Source: Verrucomicrobiales bacterium
Lineage (GTDB): Bacteria; Verrucomicrobiota; Verrucomicrobiia; Verrucomicrobiales; DEV007
Assembly (NCBI GenBank): GCA_029233965.1
Contig: JARGOP010000020.1
Coordinates: 1-46,709 of the forward strand
DNA: 46,709 bases
Direction: 5' to 3'
Below, one piece after another: positions 25,304 through 33,817 of the stretch; position 1 is the first letter of the stretch; each line of letters opens with the position of its first letter. The notes under the pieces were generated by a model. The model was given only the letters and a program-made list of their open reading frames with translations. It searched no databases and had not been told where the DNA came from. The position numbers and the translations under genes are program-made.

Positions 25304-27748
25304 TCAATCGGCCGTCTTACCCTGTTTGCTTCTCCGCGAGCGGGAGCGGGACCGCTTTCGCTTGGGGCTGCCTGGTCCCGGTTTCGCATTCCGGCTCTGC
25401 GGAGGCTTGCCGGAGTTTTCCTTTGAAGGGGATGCGGGTGCCTGTTCTGATGCGGGCTTCTTCCTCCGGTTCCTGTTCCGGTTCCGTGCCGGGGTTTCAC
25501 CCTGTTTTTCACCTTCGTTCCCCCGCCGCTTCGAGCGCGGTCCCTGATGGGATCGTCCGCCCTGACGCGGTTGTTTACCGGAACTTCGCTTCCTTGAGCT
25601 ACCGCCTTCGCTGACGAGTTGGAAATCGACCTCTTTCTTGAAGGTATCGACTTTTTCAACCTGGACGGTGAGGCGGTCGCCGAGCTTAATCACCTTTTTC
25701 GTTCTGCGTCCGATGACCTGGACACGGGTCGAGTCGAATTCATAGAAATCGTCCTCAATTCCTGACAAAGGCACCAATCCCCGCATTCCCAGATCCGGCA
25801 CATCAATGAAGAGGCCGAAGTTTCGAATGTCGGTGATGAGCGCTTCGTAGTGTTGGGGGTTTTTTTCACTGAGTTGAGCCTTGAGATAGGCATACATCTT
25901 AACGTCCTTGCTGTCCCGCTCCGCGTCGCTTGAATTCCGCTCGGTCGTGGAGATGTGTTCAGCCGTCTGATGAAGAAAGGTGGGCTGCATCTTTGTCTTC
26001 CCGAAGAGACTGCGGTGCACGATGAGATCAGCGTAGCGCCGGATCGGCGAGGTGAAGTGAGCATACTTATCCTTGGAGAGTCCGTAGTGCCCGAGAGGCT
26101 CAACCGCGTAGCGGGCCCGCATCAGGGATTTGAGAAATCCGATCTTGAGGGCGGCACCGATCGCGACGGTTCCGAGACGCTTGAGCAGTTTCTGCACTTC
26201 GGCGGTCTTCGTGAGATTTCCGCAGGGGAGGTTGTGGCTCAGGATTTCCTCGCGGTAGTCGTAAAGGCGCTTCGGGTCGGGGCTTTCATGGACCCGGTAG
26301 ATCGTGGGCTGACGAAGCTTCATGAGTCGGCCCGCGACCGCTTCGTTGGCGAGAAGCATGAACTCTTCAATCAGTTGGTGAGAGATGTCATTGTCGACCT
26401 TCTCGATCCGGGCGACGCGTCCTTTCTCATCGAGTCGGATTTTCGTTTCCGGAAAATCGAGATCGAGGGAACCGGCGGCGAAGCGACGCTGCCGAATCTT
26501 CATCGCGAGTTCGCCGGCTTTGACCAGCATCGACTCGATGTTGTCCTTCGGCTTGCGGTTCAGGACCTCGAAGGCTTCCTCGTAGCTGTAGCGGCGTTTC
26601 GAGTGGATCACGGCCTCGTGAAATTTTGAGCGGATCACTTTTCCATTGTTATCAATGAGGAACTCAACGCACTTCGAAAGACGATCGACTTTGGGCTTCA
26701 GGGAGCAGAGTTCGTTACTGAGGGCTTCGGGCAGCATCGGAATGACGCGATCCACGAGGTAGGTCGAGTTGCCCCGGTGGCGTGCCTCTTTGTCGAGAGC
26801 GGAGTCCGGTTTCACATAATGGGAAACGTCGGCGATGTGGATCCAGAGTTTCCAGCGATTGCCCCGTGCCGGTTCGAGAAAGAAAGCATCGTCGAAGTCT
26901 TTCGCGTCGGCCGGGTCGATCGTGATGACGTCATGCGGACGGCAGTCGGTCCGCCCCTTGCAGTCCTGATCGGTCACGGTGCTTCCGAACTGCTTCACTT
27001 CCTGCAGAACAGCCCGCGGGAATTTCAGGGGAAGGTCGTATTGCCTGAGGACGGCGAGCATGTCGACGCCTTCTGCCGTCGGCGGGCCGAGGACTTCGGT
27101 GATGACGCCCTCCGGGTTGTGGTGTCTCGACTTCCACTCCTTCAGTTCGACCACGACTTTGTCGCCGACGCGTGCGGGACGTCCGGTGTCTTTTGCCGGC
27201 GGCACGGTGATGTCCTGCTGAAAGCGGGAGTCGTCGGGAACGACGTAGAGAGTCTGCTGCCCCTTCCGGAGCGTGCCCACGATTTGCGTGCGGCGTCTTT
27301 CGAGGATGCGGACCACGGTGCCGGAGTCCGGTTTGTCGGTCCTGGTGCGTTTGCCCCGGGGGCGGACATCGAGACGGGCGAGGACGCGGTCGTCGTGCAT
27401 CGCGGTTCCGGTCGCATTCGCGGGAATGGCGATCTCGCCGGCACCCGGCTCGTCCGGCATGAGAAAGCCCCGTCCGCCGCGCGTGATTTGAATCCTTCCG
27501 GGGACGAGGTCGGCCTCTTTCGGCAGGATGTAACGGTTGCCCTTGATGCGGGCAACAAGACCGTTTCGTTCCATCTCTTTGAGGGAACTCTGCAGGGCCT
27601 GCTGTTGATTTGAAGAGAGCTTGAGCTGCTTGAGCAACTCAGGGGTATTGGATGGCAGGTATCTTTTTCTGCCCAGTAGTTTCAGGATTTGGTCTTCCAT
27701 ACGGTGACGCGATGCGTCGGTCTTTTTGATTGCCTCCCGTTGGAACAT
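25304..27748 (-). CDS. rnr: Ribonuclease R (RNase II/R family exoribonuclease)
   Basis: This is a 3'-to-5' hydrolytic exoribonuclease for structured RNA in mRNA and rRNA turnover. The domain order is complete: an N-terminal helix-turn-helix-like region (about 18-75), cold-shock domains (about 80-225, with IQITRGGRGFLMPD), the RNB catalytic domain starting with IDPADAKDFDDAFF (278-290, conserved aspartates for Mg2+), and an S1 domain (near residues 640-715: YEALITDIRNFGLFIDV). A very basic low-complexity tail of about 100 residues (Arg, Lys, Ser, Pro, Gly) follows, longer than in many family members and probably RNA-binding. The first ATG is used; an internal ATG at 27700 (Met17, MEDQILKLLG) fits the family start equally well. 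The divergent gene at 27946 encodes a sulfatase. Confidence 0.93.
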   Translation of the reverse strand: MFQREAIKKTDASRHRMEDQILKLLGRKRYLPSNTPELLKQLKLSSNQQQALQSSLKEMERNGLVARIKGNRYILPKEADLVPGRIQITRGGRGFLMPDEPGAGEIAIPANATGTAMHDDRVLARLDVRPRGKRTRTDKPDSGTVVRILERRRTQIVGTLRKGQQTLYVVPDDSRFQQDITVPPAKDTGRPARVGDKVVVELKEWKSRHHNPEGVITEVLGPPTAEGVDMLAVLRQYDLPLKFPRAVLQEVKQFGSTVTDQDCKGRTDCRPHDVITIDPADAKDFDDAFFLEPARGNRWKLWIHIADVSHYVKPDSALDKEARHRGNSTYLVDRVIPMLPEALSNELCSLKPKVDRLSKCVEFLIDNNGKVIRSKFHEAVIHSKRRYSYEEAFEVLNRKPKDNIESMLVKAGELAMKIRQRRFAAGSLDLDFPETKIRLDEKGRVARIEKVDNDISHQLIEEFMLLANEAVAGRLMKLRQPTIYRVHESPDPKRLYDYREEILSHNLPCGNLTKTAEVQKLLKRLGTVAIGAALKIGFLKSLMRARYAVEPLGHYGLSKDKYAHFTSPIRRYADLIVHRSLFGKTKMQPTFLHQTAEHISTTERNSSDAERDSKDVKMYAYLKAQLSEKNPQHYEALITDIRNFGLFIDVPDLGMRGLVPLSGIEDDFYEFDSTRVQVIGRRTKKVIKLGDRLTVQVEKVDTFKKEVDFQLVSEGGSSRKRSSGKQPRQGGRSHQGPRSKRRGNEGEKQGETPARNRNRNRRKKPASEQAPASPSKENSGKPPQSRNAKPGPGSPKRKRSRSRSRRSKQGKTAD

Positions 27749-27945
27749 CCAAAGTGGGAGAAGGGTGAAATCTTTGTCTCACGGGACCAGGGTGCGGAGT
27801 AGACGGTTCTCCGGTTTGGTCACAAGGATAGCTTTTCAGTCCTGTATAGTCGGTGAAACGAGCCAAAAAGCAAGAAGAGGCTTTGACACCGCAATCTCGT
27901 CTCTCCCGGTCCTTTCGAAGTCGTGCTATGATCCGCCCACTTATC

Positions 27946-29424
27946 ATGACGAAATCGAAATCCATTTCCCTGTTACTTTTGTTGCTCGGCCTGTGTACCC
28001 TTTCGACCGCACGGGCGGCGGAGGCGAAGAATGTTCTCTGGATCTATCTCGAGGATGTCAGCGGGTGGTTCAGCTGCTATGGCGACGAGATCATTGAAAC
28101 ACCTAACATTGATGCACTGGCGGATGCCGGAACGAAGTTTACCCGTTTCTATACCCCGGCAGGCGTTTGCTCGGCGACCCGCTCCGCGATCGTGACCGGG
28201 ATGATGCAGACCTCGATCGGGGCGCATCATCACCGCAGTGCGCGCGCTGAATTCAGAGGAAAACCGATGGGTGACTACGACAAAAACGTTCTTCCGGAGG
28301 AGGCGACGCCGCTACCGATTCGTTTCCGCGAGGCAGGTTACTGGACCTTCAATGAAGGAGGAAAAGATGATTACAACTTTGCATGGGATGTGGAGAGCTT
28401 TTACGATTACGAGCGCAGCCGTGGCGGATGGGGGCCTGCATCATTTCTCGCGGGAGACTGCCTCAAAGACAAGCCGGAAGGGAAGCCGTTCTTCGGCCAA
28501 ATTCAGTTGGGCGGGGGAAAACTGAGCCGGACCCGGGGGCACAAAGAACTGGTCGAGAAGGTGGTCGATCGAAGCAAGGTTCCGGTGCCTCCCTATTATC
28601 CTGATGTGCCGGAGGTTCGTGAATGGATTGCGGACCATTACGATTGCCTCCTCGCGACGGACCGGCAGGTGGGTCAGATCATTGCGAAGTTGAAAGAGGA
28701 GGGGCTCTATGAGAACACGATGATTTTCACCTTCAGTGATCACGGGATGGGCCTTCACCGGCACAAGCAGATGCTCTATGAAGGGGGGATTCGCATGCCC
28801 CTTATCGTGAACGGTCCGGGTATTGCGGCGGGGGAAGTCCGCGACGATCTCGTCAGTGGGATCGATATTTCAGCGGCCTCGCTGGCGGCCGCGGGCATTG
28901 CCGTTCCGGAGACGATGGAAGGCCGGGATTTTCTCGCGGGAGACTACCTGCCCCGTGACTATGTTATCGCGGCGCGTGACCGCTGTGATTACACGATCGA
29001 AAAGATCCGGGCGGTGGTGACTCCCCGTTTCAAATACCTGCGCAATTACCTGACCGATCGTCCTTACATGCAGCCGACCTACAAGGACGATTGGGATGTC
29101 ACGAAAAAGTTCCGGGAGATGATGGCGAACGGGGAGATGAACGAGCTCCAACTTGTCTTCTTCGGCGATTCACGGGTCCCCGAGGAATTCTATGATCTTG
29201 AGAACGATCCGCACGAGCTCTACAACCTCGCGGAGGATCCGCACTTTGCGGAGGAACTCGAGCAGCACCGCGCCTATCTCGCCGCGTGGATCGAAGAGAC
29301 CGGCGATAAAGGACAGGAGCCGGAATCCGCCGCCGGGCTTCTTTCCACCCTCAAGCGCTGGGGCGACAAGTGCGTAAACCCGGAGTACGACCGGGTCCGC
29401 CATTTGTTGAAGGAGGGGGAGTGA
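27946..29424 (+). CDS. Secreted sulfatase, heparan N-sulfatase (SGSH)-like, Cys-type
   Basis: A signal peptide (1-25) precedes the sulfatase domain. The activation motif is Cys75-Ser-Ala-Thr-Arg79, the variant with Ala in place of Pro. It is set in YTPAGVCSATRSAIVTGM and followed by QTSIGAHHHRS, which resembles sulfamidase-type enzymes and some choline-sulfatase relatives. Metal-binding residues are in IYLEDVSGWFSCYG, where the usual Asp-Asp reads Glu-Asp, and in TFSDHGMGLHRHKQ. The C-terminal region YDLENDPHELYNLAEDP is the standard sulfatase closure. The ATG at 27946 starts the signal peptide. N-sulfoglucosamine would be a reasonable substrate guess but is not proven. A minus-strand TIM-barrel gene follows convergently after 39 bases. 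Confidence 0.88.
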   Translation: MTKSKSISLLLLLLGLCTLSTARAAEAKNVLWIYLEDVSGWFSCYGDEIIETPNIDALADAGTKFTRFYTPAGVCSATRSAIVTGMMQTSIGAHHHRSARAEFRGKPMGDYDKNVLPEEATPLPIRFREAGYWTFNEGGKDDYNFAWDVESFYDYERSRGGWGPASFLAGDCLKDKPEGKPFFGQIQLGGGKLSRTRGHKELVEKVVDRSKVPVPPYYPDVPEVREWIADHYDCLLATDRQVGQIIAKLKEEGLYENTMIFTFSDHGMGLHRHKQMLYEGGIRMPLIVNGPGIAAGEVRDDLVSGIDISAASLAAAGIAVPETMEGRDFLAGDYLPRDYVIAARDRCDYTIEKIRAVVTPRFKYLRNYLTDRPYMQPTYKDDWDVTKKFREMMANGEMNELQLVFFGDSRVPEEFYDLENDPHELYNLAEDPHFAEELEQHRAYLAAWIEETGDKGQEPESAAGLLSTLKRWGDKCVNPEYDRVRHLLKEGE

Positions 29425-29463
29425 TTTTCAGGTGCGAACCGCTTGACTCTTGAGAGCTCTGCC

Positions 29464-30363
29464 TCAAACGGCAAGCCGCTCGCGGGCCTGCTCCAGTTTC
29501 TCACGGGACTGGTTCAGGCCGGCAAAGCCTCCGTGTTCGATCCCGCAGTAGCCGTTGAAGCCGGCATCGAGGACGATTTTCAGCATGCGGTCGTAGTCGA
29601 GATCTGACTGATTGTTCTCCGCATCCCAGACGCGGTCTTTCACGGAAACCCCCTTGGCCCAGGGCATGAGCTTGCGGGTGCCCTCGTAGGAGTCGTAGCT
29701 TTCTCCCTCCTTGATACGGAAGTTGCCGAAATCCGGGAGCGTGCCGCATCGCTTGTGAGCGACCCCTTTCATGACCTCGATGAGCCACTCGGCGTTGCTT
29801 GAAAGTCCGCCGTGATTTTCGACGAGGACATTGATACCCTGTGCGGCGCCGTATTCGGTGACGCGACTCAGCCCGTCGACGACGAGCTTCACTTGTTCCT
29901 CCCACGAACCGCTGCTGTAGGCGTTGACCCGGATCGAGTGGCAGCCGAGGAATTTGGCGGCATCAATCCATTTGCGATGATTGTGAACTGCCTGAAGTCG
30001 TTTTGTCTCGTCCGGATCCCCGATGTTGCCCTCGCGGTCGCACATGATGAGAAGGCTTTTCACACCGAGATCCTCCGCCCGCTTCTTCATCTCCCCGAGG
30101 TAGGCTTCGTCCTGCGCTTTATCCATGAAGAACTGGTTCACATATTCGATGGCGTGGATGCCGTGATCGTGCGCGACTTTGGCAAAATCCAGGTTGTCCA
30201 CTTTGCCGGACTTCAACTCGGGATTGATCGTCCATTGTGCGAGTGAGATCTGAAAAAGCGGTTTTGCGGCGAATGCGGACCTCCCGGTCATGGCGAGAGC
30301 GCCGAGGGCGAGGCTGGACCGGGTGAGAAATTTCCGGCGGGAAGGGGGGGCTTGTTCCATCAT
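29464..30363 (-). CDS. Tat-exported sugar phosphate isomerase/epimerase-like TIM barrel
   Basis: The N-terminus SRRKFLTRSSLALGALAMTG is a twin-arginine signal. The mature part has the AP-endonuclease-2/xylose-isomerase-like barrel: ISLAQWTINPEL, GIHAIEYVNQFF, SLLIMCDREGNIGD, CHSIRVNAYSSG, NVLVENHGGLSSNAEW, CGTLPDFGNF and GYCGIEHGGF provide the usual metal-binding Glu, Asp and His positions. Members of this family in PVC bacteria likely isomerise or epimerise free sugars or keto-sugars outside the cytoplasm; the reaction is unknown. It is clearly paralogous to the protein at 39188-40099 (shared VENHG, EVMKGV, GTLPDF, YDRMLKIV-like blocks). It is flanked by a convergent sulfatase and a divergent hypothetical gene. 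Confidence 0.85.
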   Translation of the reverse strand: MMEQAPPSRRKFLTRSSLALGALAMTGRSAFAAKPLFQISLAQWTINPELKSGKVDNLDFAKVAHDHGIHAIEYVNQFFMDKAQDEAYLGEMKKRAEDLGVKSLLIMCDREGNIGDPDETKRLQAVHNHRKWIDAAKFLGCHSIRVNAYSSGSWEEQVKLVVDGLSRVTEYGAAQGINVLVENHGGLSSNAEWLIEVMKGVAHKRCGTLPDFGNFRIKEGESYDSYEGTRKLMPWAKGVSVKDRVWDAENNQSDLDYDRMLKIVLDAGFNGYCGIEHGGFAGLNQSREKLEQARERLAV

Positions 30364-30494
30364 GGCGGAAAGCTTCGATGATAAGAGCGGCTCTGGAAAG
30401 AAAATCCCGTGTTCTCTTCATCCCCTTTTTCCGTGATGCCGAAAACGAAGCATTCTCATTGAAGTTCGACCCGCTTGAAACTAGGAGTGGGCCG

Positions 30495-31076
30495 ATGAGT
30501 GATTTACCGGAAGACTATTTTAAGCCGACGGCAGGAAAGCTGGGACAGTTGATTTACGAAAATCCGGGAGAGGGCGTGGAGCCACGCCTGCAGTTCTTCA
30601 TCGAGATTGCCTTTGCCCCTTTCGAAATCGATGACGAGACGGTTCATCCGATCCTGAGAGCCGATAATCTCGTGGTCGCAGCGAAGAGCTGGAAGGAGCT
30701 GCGGAATCAAACGTACGAATTTCCCTGGGCTCCGAAGCCGGGATCGGTGGAGGCGGCGGTGCTTCTTTTCGGGGAACACAACCCGGCGGACGTCACAAAG
30801 ATCGTCTTCGGCGGGGCGGCGGATGGGAAGATTAAGGTGGCTTTCGAGACCGAAGTTGACTTTGAAGTGGAAGCGGATCGCGATGATCTCGAGCAGATCG
30901 AAATGCAGTTTCACCTCGATCTTGAGCTCCAGCCCCTCCGCGTTTCGACTTCACTGGAAAAACGGTGCGGAGGTGATGAGTCCGGGATCGTGAGAGTGAT
31001 TTCGGAACTGGTCAACCTGAGCGATTACGGCGCGATTGAAAAGGCGCCGGGCGGTTTCATTTTCCCGGTGTCCTGA
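30495..31076 (+). CDS. Hypothetical protein, beta-rich, cytoplasmic
   Basis: A 193-residue protein without signal or membrane segment, rich in Glu and Asp, beginning MSDLPEDYFKPTAGKLGQLIYENPGEG. The stretch VEAAVLLFGEHNPADVTKIVFGG and the alternating hydrophobic/acidic KVAFETEVDFEVEADRDDLEQIEMQFHLDLEL suggest a beta-sandwich or sheet-rich fold. No family was recognised. The ATG at 30495 was chosen because AGGAG stands 7 bases upstream, one of the better ribosome binding sites in the window; the frame is open from 30378 but that part has no evidence. It is followed closely by the degenerate haemagglutinin-like gene on the other strand. Confidence 0.75.
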   Translation: MSDLPEDYFKPTAGKLGQLIYENPGEGVEPRLQFFIEIAFAPFEIDDETVHPILRADNLVVAAKSWKELRNQTYEFPWAPKPGSVEAAVLLFGEHNPADVTKIVFGGAADGKIKVAFETEVDFEVEADRDDLEQIEMQFHLDLELQPLRVSTSLEKRCGGDESGIVRVISELVNLSDYGAIEKAPGGFIFPVS

Positions 31077-31083
31077 CAGGATA

Positions 31084-31806
31084 CTATTCCGCCGCTGCTC
31101 CGAGTTGGGCATAGGCGTTTGCACCGGTGCCGGTCGCGCGGACGAAACCGCGCTCGCCGTCCGCGCCGGTCCTGGTTTTCATGAGCAATTCCTCTCCGGC
31201 GGAAAGGCCGACCGTTTCCTCAGACGCGGTGATCGAGCCGCTGTTCGTGATTGTTATTCCCAATCAGAAACACATCCCCCCGATCGCGTTGATTTGATCG
31301 AGATTGGAGACGCCGTTGTTGCCATTCCCTTTGAAAACGAGATCACTGCCCGCGAGGATTTCTCCGTTGTCGATGTCGAGGATCGAAAGAACGAGGCCAT
31401 CAGCTTCGATCAAACCTCCGGAGCTCACAAGGATGCCGTTCGGGGCGATCACGACGACGTTTTCATTTGCCTCGAGAGCTCCCGGAATCGAGGACGGGTC
31501 TCCGTCCGTGACACGGTTCAGGATGGAAGCGTCAGCTCCGGGTTGGATGAAGCGGGTGAGTTCGCCGGGCGCGATCGAGAAGCCGACGCGCTTGATGATT
31601 GCCTGGTTTGACGACTGATTCATCTGCAGGTTTCCGTCACCGGCATTTTGAAACGAAACGTCACCGTGAACGACAACGCCTCCTGTCGGGTTCGCCTGAA
31701 CCGGTCCGGTGTTGAAGAGCATGCCGGGAAGGAGAACGGTGAGGGTCAGCTTCCGGAGTGGAGTATCGCTACGCAGCGACGAGAGAGGCTTGGTTGCAGG
31801 TTTTCT
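31084..31806 (-). pseudogene. Degenerate filamentous-haemagglutinin N-terminal domain (two-partner-secretion-like) gene
   Basis: The minus strand encodes the typical haemagglutination-activity domain of two-partner-secretion exoproteins: ANPTGGVVVHGDVSFQNAG, LQMNQSSNQAIIKRVGFSIAPGE, IPGALEANENVVVIAPNGILVSSGGLIEADG and SDLVFKGNGNNGVSNLDQINAIGG. It then meets a TGA at 31264-31266. Two small compensating indels explain this: restoring one G in the G-run at about 31274-31280 gives DVFLIG, and removing one A near 31255-31258 rejoins the original frame at TITNSGSITASEETVGLSAGEELLMKTR. The frame ends at TAG (31086-31084), far short of the thousands of residues usual for the family. A signal-like LTLTVLLPG precedes the ATG at 31722, but no conventional start serves it. 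The gene is almost certainly non-functional. Confidence 0.75.
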
Positions 31807-31809
31807 TGA

Positions 31810-32053
31810 TCAAACTCGCAGAGTTCGAATTCAGAAGCGGGGGCGGGCTGGTGACTAACGGTGCCTGAACGAACCGGTTAAGGGTTGTAGAACCGGGATG
31901 TCCGATTCGTTTTTCTGATGGTTGCTGGCGACCGTTGTTAACTGGAATTGCTGTATTGGTCATCTTTGTGGCGGAGTTGCCACCACAAAACACCTGTTGA
32001 TGGGTTAGTGTGAGGATAAGGCGCAGTGCGACCCTCCCGAAATGGAGGTCGAA
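31810..32053. other. Non-coding gap with two stem-loops
   Basis: No convincing gene is present. Two hairpins lie downstream of the minus-strand sulfatase. One is GACC(C)TCC/GGAGGTC at 32030-32050, with a CGAAAT loop and one bulged base. The other is TTTGTGG/CCACAAA at 31965-31989, with an inner GG/CC pair. Neither has a T-run, so a terminator role is possible but weakly supported. Confidence 0.45.
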
Positions 32054-33805
32054 TCAGGGAGCGACCTTGACCAGCTCGAGAGAATGGACATCGATCGCTT
32101 CCGTCCCGACGAAGTCCTTTGCGGACAGTGTCAGGGTGTTGGCTCCGGCCGGTAGCGAAATCGTTCCGAGGATGAGTGGCTTGAAATCCTTGACGAAGTA
32201 ATGAGATTCGGCGACCCGCTCTTTCGATTTGTCGTAGAGCGGGGGATCAAAGGCTTCTGACACAGGGGCCTCAGTGAAAGATCCGGCTTTGTCCGTGAGC
32301 TTGATCTTCACCCCGAGGTCCTCTTTGCGACAGGTGCAGTTGACAGTGATCTCGAAACGAGCCGGTTCCGCGACTTCGATTTTCCAGGTGATGGTTCCGT
32401 CTTCGGAAGTCCAGTTTTCGAAAAAGGAATTGTTGGGTGCCTTCGAGCTTCGCTGAATATCTCCATGCGGGACGCCGTCGCGAGCCGGAAGGGTGGTGTG
32501 TTTGTGGTAGCCGACCGTGAAAGGTCGTTCCCGGTTCTGTTCTGCCAGCCCCTGCGCTTCGATCCTGAATGCTTTCGCCGCGGCCCTCAATTCTTCGGCG
32601 ATCGCGGGGTGTTGTCCTGATACATCGGTCAGTTGTCCGCGGTCGGAGTGGATATCGAAAAGTTTCCCGCTGTCATCGAGGCGGAAGCGCTGGTTTCGAA
32701 CACTCAGTTTATTCCGGAAAATATGGAAGAGAATGCGCTCGTCCCATTTTCCGGTGTCTCCGAAAAGGAGAGGGGTAAGGCTTCGACCGTCGAGAGGTTT
32801 GGTTGGTCTGTCAGGAATGTCTGCTGCTTCAAGAAGGGTCGGGAGGATGTCGATGGCACCCGCGATCTTTGCGATCTGATGTCCAGCCGGAATTCTGTCA
32901 GGCCAGCGCACGAAGAACGGCGTGCGAAGTCCTCCTTCGTCGACCGATCCTTTCTTTCCTTTCATTCCGCCGTTCCAGCGAAAGGAGTTGGGCCCGTTGT
33001 CGGAAAAGTAGATGACGATGGTGTTTCCGCTGAGGTCGAGGGATTCGAGCGTCTCTAGAACGCGCCCAACGTTCCAGTCGATGTTCTCACACATCGCGAG
33101 AGCAGCGCGGGTCATCGGGAGGTCCTCTTTCTCGGGATCGCGATATTTCATTTCGGGATCGAGATCGGCGAAATGATCGTAGAAGTCGTCGTCGATCATC
33201 ATGGGGGAGTGAGGCGTGTTGTAGGGGATGTAGCAGAAGAAAGGCTCATCCCTGTTCTCCTCGATGAAACGGATCGCGTGGTCCGTGAGGTCATCGACGA
33301 GGTAGCCGTTGCCTTTCACGATCTTCCGGTTGTGGTCGAGAGGCGGACTGAAGTAATGCCCCCAGTGGCCTGAAGTGAAACCGTAGTATTCATCGAAGCC
33401 GCGATCATTCGGATGATAGGGAGCCTGGGTTCCGTTGTGCCATTTCCCAAACGCTCCGGTCGCGTAGCCCGCATTCTTCAGCAGGTCAGCGAGAGTGGTT
33501 TCGTCAGGGTTGATCCGTTCGGTGCCTTCGCTGACACCGCTCACGCCCGTTTTGGGATGGTAGCGGCCAGTAAGAAATTCAGCACGGGTCGGAGCGCAAA
33601 CGGCGCAGACGTAGAAGTTTTCGAAGGAAGCCCCCTCGCGAGCCAGCGAGTCGATGTGCGGAGTTTTCAGATTTGTATTTCCGTGAATGCTGAGATCACC
33701 CCAGCCCTGATCGTCAGTCAGAAACATGACGATGCTAGGTTTCTCCGCGGCCGCTGAGGACAACAGGTGAAAAAAGAACAGTGTGAGGAGGAGAAGGCGT
33801 TTCAT
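32054..33805 (-). CDS. Secreted sulfatase with C-terminal CBM-like beta-sandwich domain
   Basis: A signal peptide (1-20) is followed by the sulfatase domain: FLTDDQGWGDLSIHG with Asp40-Asp41 as metal ligands (FLTDDQ), activation motif Cys70-Ala-Pro-Thr-Arg74, FGKWHNG, and YFSDNGPNSFRWNGG. After the usual sulfatase closure near residue 435, an extra C-terminal region (about 455-583) reads ITWKIEVAEPARFEITVNCTC, VKIKLTDKAGSFTE, ILGTISLPAGANTLTLSAKDF, the pattern of galactose-binding or CBM6-like beta-sandwiches attached to PVC sulfatases. This probably holds the enzyme on a polysaccharide. The upstream TIM-barrel gene ends 12 bases before the start, so the two are probably cotranscribed. The specific substrate is unknown. 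Confidence 0.9.
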   Translation of the reverse strand: MKRLLLLTLFFFHLLSSAAAEKPSIVMFLTDDQGWGDLSIHGNTNLKTPHIDSLAREGASFENFYVCAVCAPTRAEFLTGRYHPKTGVSGVSEGTERINPDETTLADLLKNAGYATGAFGKWHNGTQAPYHPNDRGFDEYYGFTSGHWGHYFSPPLDHNRKIVKGNGYLVDDLTDHAIRFIEENRDEPFFCYIPYNTPHSPMMIDDDFYDHFADLDPEMKYRDPEKEDLPMTRAALAMCENIDWNVGRVLETLESLDLSGNTIVIYFSDNGPNSFRWNGGMKGKKGSVDEGGLRTPFFVRWPDRIPAGHQIAKIAGAIDILPTLLEAADIPDRPTKPLDGRSLTPLLFGDTGKWDERILFHIFRNKLSVRNQRFRLDDSGKLFDIHSDRGQLTDVSGQHPAIAEELRAAAKAFRIEAQGLAEQNRERPFTVGYHKHTTLPARDGVPHGDIQRSSKAPNNSFFENWTSEDGTITWKIEVAEPARFEITVNCTCRKEDLGVKIKLTDKAGSFTEAPVSEAFDPPLYDKSKERVAESHYFVKDFKPLILGTISLPAGANTLTLSAKDFVGTEAIDVHSLELVKVAP

Positions 33806-33817
33806 CTGGATGTCGGA

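Noticed and set aside
31769-31993. Minus-strand open frame of 74 codons before the haemagglutinin remnant
   Set aside because: No start signal, no family resemblance, and composition looks non-coding; it overlaps the remnant in another frame.
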